Shown here one piece after another: positions 1 to 12,309 of a stretch of 64,000 nt of DNA. A program made the translations under genes and the position numbers. Source of the DNA: Lactifluus volemus (Eukaryota > Basidiomycota > Agaricomycetes > Russulales > Russulaceae); assembly GCA_022376515.1 (NCBI GenBank), contig WTXI01000134.1:35741-99740 (forward strand). The letters are read 5' to 3'. The notes under the pieces were generated by a model. The model was not told the DNA's origin. It did no database searches and saw nothing but the letters and a program-made list of their open reading frames with translations. Position 1 is the stretch's first letter, and the number at the start of each line of letters is the position of its first letter.

Positions 1-2517
1 CCCTGTTCGAGACAAAGTTTCTGTTTTGGCTTGAAGTGCTTAGCATCAAGTGCAAAGTGAGGGTTGCTCTTCCAGCATTGTCTTCTCTGACGACATGGCT
101 ACGGTCTGGCAAGAGTGAGGTATGTACATCCCATACTTGAAAATGACATTTACTGACGATGACGTCATGATACAATTACAACAGGCGTCTCAAAATGCGG
201 AACATTTGATGGCAATTGTGAATGATGGCACCGCATTTGTGCGGTACTTTGGGATGCCTATTGCAAGGAGCGCACCGCATATCTATATTTCTGCCCTACC
301 ATTCGCTCCGTCCTCATCCTACATCGCCAAGCGTTACCTTCATCTATTCCCTCGTACGCTGTGCTTGGAGCGCGGGCAGTTGTCTCATTGGCCTGCGTTG
401 GAGATGACGATTCGGGCACATGAAGAATCAATCGACTCTGTTGCGTTCTCACCAGATGGGCAGCGCATTGCCTCAGGCTCACGGGATTCCACGATTCGGG
501 TGTGGGATGCCACGACCGGGGAGCTTGTACCAGGCCCGTTTACTGGACACACTGGCAAAATCGAGTCGGTTGCATTCTCTCCTGGAGGGAAGCACATCGC
601 CTCGGGCTCGAGGGATGGTACGATTCGGGTGTGGGATGCTGCAACAGGAGAGATCTTCGCAGGCCCGTTCACTCGTCACGCAGGTCAGGTCTATTCTGTG
701 GCATACTCGCCGGATGGGGAGCGCATCGCCTCGGCCTTGCAAGATGGCACCATTTGCGTATGGGATGTTGCAAAAGGAATCGTCGTGGCAGGGCCATTTA
801 CTGGACATACTGCATGGGTCGGTTGTGTTGCATTCTCGCCGGACGGGAAGCGCATCGCATCATCCTCGGGAGATTGCACAATTCGGGTGTGGGATGCCGC
901 CACTGGAGAGGTTGTAGCAGGCCCGTTCGCTAGACACACGGATGATGCCTACGTGGTTGCTTTCTCACCAAACGGGCAGCTCATCGCCTCGGCCTCGACA
1001 GATTGCATGGTTCACGTATGGGATGCTGAGACAGGAGAAGTCATAGTAGGACCATTTATTGGACACACCGACCGCGTCTACTCTGTTGCATTTTCCCCAG
1101 ATGGGCAGCTCATTGCCTCTGCCTCCTTCGATTATACGATTCGTGTGTGGGATTCCGCGACAGGAAACGTTGTAGCAGGACCGTTTATTGGACACACCAA
1201 TCCTGTCACTTCTGTTGCATTCTCTCCCGACGGACACGCATCACATCGGCCTCGTTCGATCGCACAGTTCGTGTGTGGGGCGCCACAGCAGACATCGTAG
1301 TCGACTCTCTTCCTGGTCACACCAATCGGGTCTATGCTGTTGCATTCTCACCGGATGGCCGGCGCGTTGCGTCAGCCTCATTCGATCATACAATTTGCGT
1401 GTGGGATACAACAACAGGGCAAGTCGCGTCGGGCCCATTTACTGGACACACCGGTCGGGTTTATTCGGTTGCATTCTCACCAGATGGGCAGCAAATTGCC
1501 TCAGCCTCGGCGGATCGCACGATTCGTGTGTGGGATGCTGTAACAGGAGAGATGGTAGTAGGCCCGTTTACTGGACACACCGATGAGATCAATTCTGTTG
1601 CATTCTCGCCAGACGGGCGGCGTATTGCCTCAGCTTCGGATGACGACACCATTCACATCTGGGATGCCACCACAGGAGTGGTCGTTGTGGGCCCATTTTA
1701 TGGACACACCGATCTAGTTTTTTCCGTTGCATTCTCGCCGGACGGGAAGCGTATTGTATCGGCCTCTGCAGATGGCACGATTCGTGTGTGGGATGCTGAA
1801 AATGGAGAGGCCAAAGGAGACGCATTTACTGGACACACTGAGCTGGTCAGATCTGTTGCATTTTCTCCAGATGGGATGCAAATCGCTTCGGCCTCGAAAG
1901 ATTGCACGATTCGCGTATGGGATGCTGCAACAGGAGAGGTCATGGTAACACCATTCACAGGACATACAGATGAGGTCGGCTCTGTTGCTTTCTCGCCCGA
2001 TGGGCAACGTATCGCCTCAGCCTCAAACGATCGCACGATTCGCGTGTGGAATTCTGCCACAGGAGAGGCCATCGGATGCCCATTTACAGGCCATACGGGT
2101 CGGGTGTTTTGTGTTGCATTCTCAACAGACGGGCGGTACATTGCTTCGGCCTCGGAAGATAACACGATTCGCCTATGGGATGCTCCAACAGTAGCAAAGC
2201 CGCTTCCTGGATACACCGAATCGGTCGACTCTGTTGTAGTGTCGTCGGACATTACGGGCCGGACCTCACACAATCACACGGTTTGTGCCAAAACAGAATA
2301 TATTGGGAAGGACGACATTATGAACAAATTTCTAATTAATAGTGATGGGTGGATGTGTGGGGAAAAGGGAGAACTTCTTTTGTGGATTCCCTAGGTTCAC
2401 CGACCATATTTTCATAGGTCCAACACTGTTTGGATAGCAGGCAGATACGAAACTTGGCTTGAACTGGAAAAACTTGTACATGGATCAGATTGGGCTACAG
2501 TACATCACGATGTCTAA
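1..2517 (+). pseudogene. NLR copy 1: NACHT-WD40 STAND gene, 5'-truncated by window edge and frame-broken
   Basis: The window opens inside the last NACHT exon (1-119). An intron follows at 120-184 (GTATGT donor, ACAACAG acceptor), then the WD40 exon from 185. The WD40 repeats match copies 2-5 closely. Two lesions are visible. A single A is missing near 1235, in the seventh repeat, compared with copy 3; it shifts the frame and gives a stop at 1298-1300. Further on, a CAG codon conserved in the other copies is TAG at 2392-2394, which would remove the conserved C-terminal cap even if the frame were restored. The homologous final stop is at 2515-2517. The remaining repeats are otherwise open, so decay is recent. 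Its 3' end (residues around DITGR and NSDGWMCG) is closest to copy 5. Sequencing error is the main alternative for the 1-nt deletion. Confidence 0.88.
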
Positions 2518-3880
2518 ATAGCGTCGGTTGCAGTTATTTTTTTATTTCAAAATCCCTGTACTCACGAGACTGTACCTGTTACTATTACTATGATCTAGTG
2601 GCTGACCTGTTTATATATCACTCTCTGCGTGATTGTCTAAGGCGCTCTCAGACTTGCTCGCGCTGGCCCACCTTTTACCATGAACTACACCTCTAGGGGC
2701 CGCCTACCCCTGGAGCTGCGTCTGAGATGACGCTGACGACCATTCCAGGTACAGAGCACCGAGAATTTGTAGGAGGTATGATAAGTGTACTCGGGAGCAA
2801 GTGGAGTAGCATCATGTACGCGAAGATGAGCACCTGGTGCTAGGTTGTTTGCGTGGCTTGTACGCAGCCAGGAACATGAGATACACGTCGTTCTTCTTGA
2901 GCATGTAAAGCTGCTGCAAGTCTTCGACGCAATAAGTCATTCTTACTCCTGTTGGGCCACGAAAGAGATAGAGCACCTCGATTTCCTCGGCATCGCCGTC
3001 ACGTCGGCCCTTGCTGGGCGCACTTCAAGTTTGACTGCGGGGCCAGACGGAGTGCGTCATCGTGTTGAGACGGGCCGGTAGCGCGGGAACATTCCCGGGC
3101 AGTACGGACAGTGTCACGGACCGGATCTAACCGGTCCAAGCGTACAATGTAGATATTCGTAGATAATTGATTAATACATTCTTTACCATTGTGCACGCTC
3201 CCTATTCTCTCAGAAAGGACAATGATGGCATTATGTTTATTGTACATCTATTGTATGAGGCCCTAGGCCAATGCACGCTCCTTCTATGTATTTAAAGGAC
3301 ATTTCCCAGCTGCTATCACTTCAGTCTCTTACACATCGACTGAAGTGAGTATTACGATTACATCATCTTTTACCTTATTTGGACTCACGCGACTTTTACT
3401 TAGCGCTATCTTATCTAGGTAAATTATGATTATGAAATACAGTCTCTTACACATCGACTGAACGCTATCTTATCTAGCGTTATCTAATCTACCTCAGCCG
3501 CTGCTTTTCATCACATCGTAACGAGTCTCTAGCTAAAAATCATAAACCAGCTCTGGAATATTCAGAGAATTCTGATGGTAGTTCCGTAACATAATTCGTC
3601 TTCCCTTTTTGGGGTGGGACCTTAGTTTCCGTCATCAGTGATCGCGTGAGCAGAGATTTTGACCCAGTCAACTGGCAGCCGCATCTTAAGCACCTTATAT
3701 CAAAGGCCACCTAACATAACGCCCTCTTGTGGGGACATGAACTCCAGGTAGTGACTCATGAACGAGAAGGCGGTGATTGGCATGGCGGCCAACTATGATT
3801 GAACGTATTGAACTTCGAAACTGAGCGGTGAGTTGTGAAGGTGGGAAATCGGTAAAAGAGACATTTTTTCATGGCCTGAC
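2518..3880. other. Conserved 3' flank of NLR copy 1 (non-coding, interrupted by a solo LTR)
   Basis: The stretch after the stop codon is closely repeated after copies 2 (12310-13240) and 5 (46672-47580) and more distantly after copy 3. It contains the T-rich run and the block around 2838-3062 that is repeated at 12630, 25400 and 46985. Short open frames here differ between copies and I do not support a gene. Near 3888 the flank jumps directly into gene X sequence, whereas after copies 2 and 5 the flank continues, so a deletion has joined the two segments here. Confidence 0.6.
3063..3513 (+). mobile_element. Solo LTR (451 bp) of an LTR retrotransposon, 5-bp target duplication CATCG
   Basis: The element begins TGTTGAGACG and ends CTTTTCATCA (TG..CA termini). 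It is flanked by CATCG at 3058-3062 and again at 3514-3518. The equivalent sites after NLR copies 2 (about 12850), 3 (about 25635) and 5 (about 47205) have only the uninterrupted flank, so three paralogous empty sites confirm the insertion. A TATTTAAA box at 3289-3296 suggests plus-strand transcription. A roughly 20-bp motif containing TCTTACACATCGACTGAA occurs twice downstream of it (3332 and 3443). No internal coding region remains. Confidence 0.9.
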
Positions 3881-3887
3881 TCGGACT

Positions 3888-5080
3888 GAGTCATCGGCGT
3901 CCAGAAACAGAGCGAGGTGCCTTGCGCATGGCACGCCCGCAGTCAGCTCTGGGAGGTGGGATGTTTTTGGGCCCGGGTAGTCTCATCCGAGGTGTGAAAG
4001 GGTCGCTTGCATCCGGTCTCGTTGATTTCTCAAGAGCATCGGGATAGGAGATGCGGAGATGATAGGCAGCAAGGAAGGTTCGAGTCGGAGTGCGGGGAGT
4101 ACATTGGTGTGGCCATGGATTCGCGATCTGTTACATGGGACAAGGAATCAGTGATTAGGGAGATCACGGGAGGAGTGTCCCTACAGCAGTGCTCGCATAT
4201 GTCGGGAGGGTCATAATGTATTCCTGAGTGGAGATGCTGCAATGCAACGGAGGGTGCCTTTTGGTTGTCTGGAATTGGCAGTACTTGAATGGCAAGTGGA
4301 GGTTTTGATGGGGGAGGAACGAGTGCGGGAAGATGAAACGATGGAGGATGATATCAAAGAGGACAATGTGACAGATGATTCACTGCTATAAGTCAAGTCA
4401 CTGCCTTCGATAATAGCCGTCCTCCACCGATCGACATCACTATAAGAAATCCCGGACTTGTTCTCGGAATAGGGTACAACAACGCCGTCATATCTAGAAG
4501 GAGAGGCATACACGTGAGCGTGACGCTGCGCTTCCTTTGAAGAGATGGACTTGGTCTCTTTTCTCTATTTTGAGAGGGCAAAGGGCTTCTTTGACGAGTA
4601 TGAGAAGATTTGAATAAGCCAAACTCAAAGACGGTGCTGAAGTCTGACTTGCTGCTGTGACTAAGAGATGTTAGATTAGAGACACTTACCATTCGGTATA
4701 TTGAGCCCTCTCCAATGTTCCTTGTGAGCTACATGCCCCATCGGGTGATTATTGACCCTAAGGAAAAGGCACACGCGTACTTGACGTTGGCCGTAGTTTG
4801 CTGGAGTAGTTGAATATGTGAAAAAGCTCGGGCGGGTGCTGCACCGGTACGTAATGGCATATATGAGAGGAGAGTGGCCAGGAACACCGCCGACCCGATG
4901 AAAGCGACATGGTACAGTATCGGGCAGCGTATCCAGAGGATGTAAGATTAGCGCTGTGCTCGGCCCGGCAAAAAACTGTGAGCCGGTCGAAGCCCAAAGC
5001 CCTTGCATGTCGTGCAACCGGAGGCCATCAGTTTTAAGATGGACGGGCATGTGCTCGAATGGCAGAAGTGGAAGATGCAC
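3888..5080 (-). pseudogene. Gene X copy a: minus-strand hypothetical gene, truncated
   Basis: This is the first of four minus-strand copies (others at 15859, 27718 and 37741). The 5' part lies near 5080-4690. Read in the most plausible frame it has a hydrophobic membrane-like stretch near 4920-4860 and ends at a GTAAGTG donor near 4690. A serine-rich exon follows (about 4513-4215; motifs YSSESSVTLSSLISSS and IHYDPPDICEH). This copy ends near 3888, inside the last exon, so the charged C-terminal half present in copy c is missing. I do not recognise the family. The hydrophobic segment and conserved splice donor are seen; that it once encoded a membrane protein is inference. Confidence 0.45.
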
Positions 5081-5646
5081 ATTGGTGGATTATTCGTAAC
5101 AGTTTCCTAACGATCTACATCTGCTGATTTGTTCCTCTGAATGGTGCCCATAAATGTAGACTTGAGCCATCGTGAAGGAATTGCGCTCTCGCATTCACAT
5201 ACAATGACGATGGAGTCTTGTGCCCGTTATTTTACTGTCTCTCGCTCACAGTGATGATGGTGCCCTGCGGCGCACCCAAGTATCCTCATCCATGAAAGTT
5301 TTGCTTTTGATAGGTGACCAATGGAAGGACTAGAGAAAGAAGCTGATATAGACAAAATGACGCTCAATTAGAGTATAACATTCTACTGCGATCTTACTCT
5401 ACCCGCCTCCCACCATCATATAATGCACCTCTCACCTCGCATCCGTGGCAGTTGTACCAGTGTGGCGGAGAGCGGTACGTGAGTCCCACTCTCCACGATT
5501 CCTTGTATTTATCCGAGATAAAAGAGGTTCAAAAGGGTCCGAGATCAAACAAATCTATTGCGAAATGAGGAGTGTACTCTCGGAAAACATCGAATGGTCG
5601 GGCAAGTCAGGAAATCTGAGGAAGGAAAAAAATATTGCGTAAGCTT
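5081..5646. other. Intergenic spacer, conserved in each array unit
   Basis: This segment recurs at 17500-18115, 29350-29860 and 39430-40005. It contains short open frames in both directions that are not consistently kept between copies. I see no supported gene. It may hold the divergent promoter of gene X and of the downstream remnant. Confidence 0.4.
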
Positions 5647-6508
5647 TTGATGGTTCCTGCAAGGCACGACGATTATAGCCCGCCAGCCAGACCCCGTGAA
5701 CCCCAGCCCTGCCCCCGTTCTTCTTGCTCAGGCTGCCAACACGACACGCAAGCCGCGACTGCCACAGCACCTAGCTCGGGGCTCGAGTGCCGCGGCCGCG
5801 GTGCAGCTCCCTCTCCACGCTCACGCTCACCACGCTTCTCCCCGCTACCACACTCGTCGATAAGACAACTCGAACGGAAGTACCCTACCTGTATTGGGAA
5901 GCAGTGTAAAGTTCAATTTCGAACCTAGCTCGCTCGTCTAGCCATGATTGAATGTTCCTCCTCAGCGTGAATCCTCACCTCAGAACTCCTGATGTCTCTC
6001 GTGCCTCCACTCCTGTAAGCAACGCGGAGACATTCGATCCTTCTCATCCATCAGTGACTCCGGGAAACTCGATCCTTCTCCCCATAGGCAAAGTTCCGAG
6101 CTACTTAGATGCCGCCCTCAAAGCCCTCGCCTTGCACACGGAAGCGCGCACCTCGTTCATCACGTCCGTATCTATTCTCCTCACTTCGAAGACAATGTAT
6201 CAACGTGGCATATTCGGTGACTGTTAAGATATTGGCTACCGGATCTGCTAAAGCACGAGTACGTCGCGCTCCGCTTCCTCCCACAGGAGTCGTACGAGTA
6301 AGCTGCGCCGATGGTCGTCTGTCCCACGCCTGACGTGGTCACACACGTGTTCATGCTCTTCTGTGGTGTAGCCTCCGCCGACGTTGAACTTTGGCAATCG
6401 GCGAGCGCACTTACGTCCGCGGTAGACGATACAACATCCTGGACGGAGGTTGTCGGAATCGACGCAGCGTGTGGGCATGATCTGAGGTTGTTCCGTGTGC
6501 TGGAGTAG
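5647..6508 (+). pseudogene. KPVIYLYP-family remnant a (3' half only, two nonsense codons)
   Basis: This is the 3' half of a conserved agaricomycete hypothetical gene whose fuller copy is at 14251. Aligned exons give EVPYLYWEAV, then an intron with acceptor just before 5971, then VNPHL..., then a second intron ending near 6229, then YWLPDLLKHEYVALRF. Decay is explicit: TAA at 6299-6301 where other copies read CAA, and TAG at 6506-6508 where others read TGG. The N-terminal half is replaced by an unrelated proline/alanine-rich segment (5650-5850) that also occurs in copies c, d and e. The function of the parent family is unknown. Confidence 0.6.
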
Positions 6509-6859
6509 GGTGGAATTGAGATCGAGTGAGGGCGATGCCATTTGCGGGAGTGATGATAGATGGGTAAAGTACTGATACGCAAGGGCTTTGATTTTTGCTG
6601 TCGTTAACGCCCATGATTCTCAGTCTTGGTAACATGAGACGACACCGACAATGACATTTTGTGAATCTGCGCATAAAGTTGGCGGGCCTACACTGTTGAT
6701 GTTGTGTGCTGTTTGTTCTCAGCGCCCTAAGTCGAAACGTGGGGTGTGTGCTAGTATCTCATATCCATCTCATCTCTCCTACCCTACCCTACTCTTCGCT
6801 TCCTTCATACCTATATTTCAGTCTTCGAAGCACATTTCAATACCTAAGAACATACCCAC
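6509..6859 (+). promoter_or_regulatory. Probable promoter and leader of NLR copy 2
   Basis: This segment lies between the KPVIYLYP remnant and the NLR start and is closely repeated upstream of NLR copies 3 (18994-19320), 4 (30729-31050) and 5 (40882-41202), plus one orphan copy (15520-15822). It carries a pyrimidine-rich CATCTCATCTCTCCTACC tract and CCTATATTTCAG about 50 bp before the start codon. No canonical TATAAA is seen. The promoter role is inferred from position and conservation. Confidence 0.4.
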
Positions 6860-9800
6860 ATGATCCAAAATTCGTATGTCACAGTCTCTCACACCTTATC
6901 GCTAATTGTCCTTACCTGAGCTGAGCAGCCCAGGTCCTCAAAGCTCCGGAGTAGGCTCCATCAATCGCGGCCATGTCAGCGAGACACAACAAATCTCGCT
7001 TCCCCTCCAAGTGACCCGTACGTGTCTTTATCATCCCACTCCGACTGTTACTAGAATTTTCTCCCGTTAGTCCTAAAAGCGCACAATCTTCCCCGTCTCA
7101 AGACCCTACTTGGAAGAAAGAGACGATTTTATGCTACTGTGAACCATGGGGAGAGATCGTGGCAGACACAAGCTGTGCGGAGCGTGGCTCAACGTGTGGA
7201 ATGGAACGAGAACGTCGACGCTTTGTGAGTCTTGTCATATTTCTGTTCCTACGGATAGCTGAGTCTCCTGCAGCACTGTACAACCATCCTCCAATATCAC
7301 CATATCTCTTTATGTGAAGAAGACTGTGGGGACGGACGTCCTTATTGGAAGGCAGGAGATTACCTGTGAACCCCGACATGGTTCGCATGTTTCTTGGAAT
7401 TCTTAGTGATATTTCTGGCTGAACATGCTACACGAAGAACTTGACGTTGTTCTCGGTCATGCTGGACATAATACATCGGAGCCAGCCACAGTATTCCTAA
7501 CGATCGCCGTGTCAGCAAACACAGGTTCCTCTCTGACTGGGGTAGTCAATGCCCCGAACCCTACAACGGCGGATCCGGCTAGCCCTGTTACTACGCGTCC
7601 TAATGTCCTTTCCATTAAGAGGGATATCACTGGGCTGCCAACAGCAGGAGGCCCGACGGCGGAGTCACGTGACAGAATCCGTCATGCTCAGGAAGCTCTT
7701 GACAACATTGACACGATGAAGACGTGGAATAATGCTGTCAATGCTGTGAAATGGGTGATGGACACTGTCGGTAAAATTGCAGAAGTATGCCCAGTATCGT
7801 TTTTGTTAATCCGTCCTGATCTAACGTCCACTGCTCAGCTGAACCCTTATGCAGCAGTAGCATGGAACATGCTCTCAAAGATCCCCGAGGTGCGTCTCCT
7901 TGTCTTGTCCCAGGTCGATCTTTGTTCATTTTCCCGCCAGGTTTTGCTACAGCAAGTTCAGCGTGACGATAACGTCCAAACGCTACTTGAGGCGATAGTC
8001 GATGCGTTTAAATTCGCGGAAGAGGCCGACCCGTTACGAGACATCAGGCCGGAGTCTAGGCAAGCAAAGATCCTAGAGGAGATGCTGAGATGCGTCACCG
8101 AATGTGCCGAATTTATCACATCGTATGCGGAGGACGTTAATGTTGGTACGTCGTCTTGGTCTGTCTTGTTGATCATTATAAACATGTGATTACAGGAAGA
8201 CGGGTTTTGAAGAATATCGTCGGCCCAGTTGATGAAAAAATTGAACAGCACCGCTCGAACCTCGTCCGACTGCGAGAAACTTTCCTCGCCCAAGCTACTG
8301 TCATCACCGAGGTCACTGTGATAGAGGCTGGTGCGTAATTGTTAGTCACACGATCGTTGGATGATCGATCTCACAAGAGGAACACAGAACTCGGTGCAAT
8401 CATCAGAGAATTGCCTTATAAAGGAGGCTGGCGATTCGGAGATGAGATGCGCTGTATTCCAGGCACACGCGAAGACTTCCTGGACCATATTGTCAAGTGG
8501 ATCGAGAATCCGGAATCAAATCGTGGGCTCGTTCTCTTTGGCCAGGCTGGCACGGGAAAGTCTTCGATTGCATATGAAATTGCACATCGTTTCGATGACA
8601 AATATCTCGGCTGTTACTTCGCCTTTCTGAGGAAAGAGCAGTCGAAAGACGAGGCATATCAGCTGTTCACGACAATTGCCCGGGATCTCTCTGATCGCAA
8701 TCTTGCGTTCAAGCACGCCCTCGGGAAGGTCGTCAAGGATAAATCTTCCCTTCGCAATACCCGAAATTATCGAAAACTTTTCGAATCCCTCCTTGTTGAA
8801 CCGCTGAAGAACCTGTCGCTCCCTGTACCGGTTCTTATCATCATTGACGCATTGGATGAGAGTGGAGATGCAGTCGGACAAACTGGATTACACACCTTTC
8901 TCGCGGAACACCTTGCCGACCTCCCGCAAGAGTTCCGCATACTCATCACATCAAGACCAGAGGGTGGTATCGAACCTGCATTCACAGGAGCATCGTCTGT
9001 CGACACGCTCTACATGGATGACAGTGAACTGGCCGCCAAGACGGAGCAAGATATTCTGTTGTATCTTCAGAAGAATCTACCTCGGGACGTGTTCAAGGAG
9101 CATGGTGCTGAACTAGCAAAGGCGGCAGAGGGCTTGTTCCAGTGGGCAGCTGCTGCATCCGGGTTCATAAATGGCCCTCCTGCCAGTTTTGGCTTCAGCA
9201 AGAGAAAGTGTGTTCAGCGCCTGTTAGGACACTTCCGAGATCTCAGTGGAGAAGATCCGTTGGACAAATTATACAAGGAAATTCTGGAGGGGTACTTCGG
9301 ACCGCAAGAAGCTCAGATTCTATTTCGTTCCGTCATGGGACAGCTTTTCGCCGCATTCGAACCGCTCTCGATAGATTCCTTAATCGCCTTGCGTCGGCAT
9401 GCCCCCATCGATGACCCCGAGGATGATCCTGTTCTTGAAATGCTCCGTCACCTCGGCTCACTGCTGAGTCACGTGACTTCATCCGATCACACGCGTCCAA
9501 TCGTTCCTCTCCATACATCATTCCGCGACTTTCTGACGAGCAAGAAGAACGACATGTTTTATGTGGATCTTGACGGCGCCCATCGTGAATTGGCACATTC
9601 CTGCGTTAGCTTGATGCTCGTCAAGCTCAAGTTTAACATTTGCGAACTCGAGTCGTCATACCTTGCGAACAGTGATGTCCCAGACCTTAACTCTCGAATT
9701 TGCAAACACATTCCATCTGCTCTATCGTATGCCTGCATTTTCTGGGATAATCACTTAGGACATGTTGATTTTGAGCAAGACCTCTTCGCGAAATTTGGAT

Positions 9801-12309
9801 CCTTGTTCGAGACGAAGTTTCTGTTTTGGCTTGAAGTGCTTAGCATCAAGTGCAAAGTGAGGGTTGCTCTTCCAGCATTGTCTTCTCTGACGACATGGCT
9901 ACGGTCTGGCAAGAGTAAAGTATGTACATCCCATAGTTGAGTATGACATGTACTGACGATCGCATCATGATTCAATTACAACAGCCGTCTGAAACTGCGG
10001 AAACATTGGTGGCAATTGTGAATGATGGGTCCGCATTTGTTCGGTACTTTGGGATGCCCATTGCAAGGAGCGCACCGCATATCTATATTTCTGCCCTGCC
10101 ATTCGCACCGTCCTCATCCCACATCGTCAAGCTTCTCCTTCATCTATTCCCTCGTACGTTGTGCTTGGAACGCGGGCAGTTGTCCCATTGGCCTGCGTTG
10201 GAAATGACGATCCAGGCACATGAAGAACCAATCGACTCCGTTGCGTTCTCACCAGATGGGCAACGCATTGCCTCAGGCTCACGCGATTGCACGATTCGGG
10301 TGTGGGATTCCACAACCGGGGAGCTTGTAGCAGGCCCGTTTACTGGACATACTGGCATTATCGAGTCAGTTGCATTCTCTCCTGGCGGGCAGCACATCGC
10401 CTCGGGATCGAGGGATGGTACGATTCGGGTGTGGGATGCTGCAACAGGAGAGATCTTCGCAGGCCCGTTTACTAGTCATACCGGTGAGGTCCTTTCTATG
10501 GCATACTCGCCGGATGGGGAGCGCATCGCCTCGGCCTTGCAAGATGGCACCATTTGCGTATGGGATGTTGCAAAAGGAGCCGTCGTGGCAGGGCCGTTTA
10601 CTGGACACACCAGATGGGCCCGTTGTGTTGCATTCTCGCCGGACGGGAAGCGCATCGTCTCGGCCTCGGGAGATCGCACAATTCGGGTGTGGGATGCCGC
10701 CACAGGAGAGGTTGTAGCAGGCCCCTTCACTAGACACACTGATAAAGTCAACGTGGTTTCGTTCTCACCAAACGGGCAGCTCATCGCCTCGGCCTCGACA
10801 GATTGCATGATTCACGTGTGGGACGCTGCAACAGGAGAAGTCATAGTGGGACCATTTATTGGACACACCGATCAGGTCTACTCTCTTGCTTTCTCACCAG
10901 ATGGGCAGCTCATTGCCTCGGCTTCGTTGGATTATACAATTCGTGTGTGGGATTCCGCGACAGGAAACGTTGTAGCAGGACCGTTTATTGGACACACCGA
11001 TTTTGTCCTTTCTATTACATTCTCTCCCGACGGGCAACGCGTCACATCGGCCTCGTCCGATCGCACGGTTCGTGTGTGGGGCATCACAGCAGATGTCGTA
11101 GTCGACCCGCTTCCTGGTCACACCAATTGGGTATATGCTGTTGCGTTCTCACCGGATAGCCGGCGCGTTGCCTCAGGCTCATACGATCATACAATTTGCG
11201 TGTGGGATACCACAACTGAGCAAGTCGCGCCGGGCCCATTTGCTGGACACACCGGTCGTGTTTATTCTGTTGCATTCTCACCAGATGGGCAGCGAATTGC
11301 CTCAGCCTCGGCGGATCGCACGATTCGGGTGTGGGATGCCGTAACAGGAGAGATGGTAGTAGGCCCGTTTACTGGACACACCGATGAGATCAACTGTGTT
11401 GCATTCTTGCCAGACGGGCGGCGTATTGCCTCAGCTTCGGATGACGGCACTATTCACATATGGGATGCCGCCACAGGAGTGGTCGTTGTGGCCCCGTTTT
11501 CTGGACACACCAATCGAGTCTTTTCCGTTGCATCCTCACCGGACGGGAAGCGTGTCGTATCAGCCTCTGCAGATGGCACGATTCGTGTGTGGGATGCTGA
11601 AAATGGAGAGGCCATAGGAGACCCATTTACTGGACACACACAGCTGGTCAGATCTGTTGCATTGTCTCCAGATGGGAAGCACGTTGCTTCGGCCTCGGCA
11701 GATTGCACGATTCGCGTATGGGACGCTGCAACAGGAGAGGCCATATTACCATTCACTGGACATACAGATGAGGTCCTCTCTGTTGCTTTCTCACCCGATG
11801 GGCAACGTATCATCTCAGCCTCAAGCGATTGCACGATGCGCATGTGGAATTCCGCGACAGGAGAGGCCATAGCACACCCATTTACGGGACACACGGGTCG
11901 GGTGTTTTGTGTTGCATTCTCACCAGACGGGCGGTGGATTGCTTCGGCCTCGGAAGATAACACGATTCGCCTATGGGATGCTCCAACAGTAGCAAAGCCG
12001 CTTCCTGGATACACCGAATCGGTCGACTCTGTTGTAGTCTCGCCGGACATCACGGCCTCACGGGATTGCACGGTTAGTGCCAAAACAGAGAATATCGGGA
12101 AGGACGACATTATGAACAAGTTTTTAATCTATAATGATGGATGGATGTGTGGGGAAAAGGGAGAACTTCTTCTATGGATTCCCCAGATTCACCGACCATA
12201 TTTTCATAGATCCAACACTGTCTGGATAGCAGGCAGATACGAAACTTGGCTTGAACTGGCAAAGTTTGTGCATGGATCAGATTGGGCTACAGTACATTAC
12301 GATGTCTAA
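6860..12309 (+). CDS. NLR copy 2: C2-NACHT-WD40 STAND receptor, 1671 aa
   Basis: Nine exons: 6860-6873, 6926-7017, 7071-7224, 7274-7380, 7438-7889, 7941-8145, 8196-8330, 8388-9919 and 9985-12309. They total 5016 nt with consistent phases. The ATG is chosen because GTATGT follows 14 nt later and this gives continuity into LPLQVTLLKAHNLPRLK, a C2-like strand pattern (residues about 20-122). Residues 125-386 are helical, resembling N-terminal regions of fungal STAND proteins. NACHT follows: Walker A GQAGTGKS at 438-445, Walker B LIIIDALDE at 537-545, then ILITSRPE. Fourteen WD40 repeats run from about 975 to 1577 (two seven-bladed propellers), then a conserved cap. Known families of this layout are signal-responsive NTPases in non-self recognition or cell death; the role here is inferred. 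The weakest splice call is intron 4 (GTTCGC donor). Confidence 0.85.

Noticed and set aside
2838..3081. Small gene in the NLR 3' flank
   Set aside because: Open frames on both strands differ in length and frame between the four flank copies.
7425..8189. ATG at 7425 as the receptor start
   Set aside because: Upstream exons 6860-7380 encode a C2-like segment in consistent phase in all four copies, and the 7425 ATG falls within a predicted intron.
9920..9984. NACHT and WD40 parts as two separate genes
   Set aside because: A phase-0 intron with GTATGT (or GC in copy 4) and ACAACAG links the two exons in all five copies.
9985..12000. Regular about 129-bp periodicity resembling a repeat array or CRISPR
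   Set aside because: The period is the WD40 codon repeat within one open frame; there are no short identical repeats with unique spacers.
11454..12119. Minus-strand open frames of up to 221 codons repeated under every WD40 exon
   Set aside because: Shadows created by the regular WD40 codon pattern; they have no independent start or conservation.
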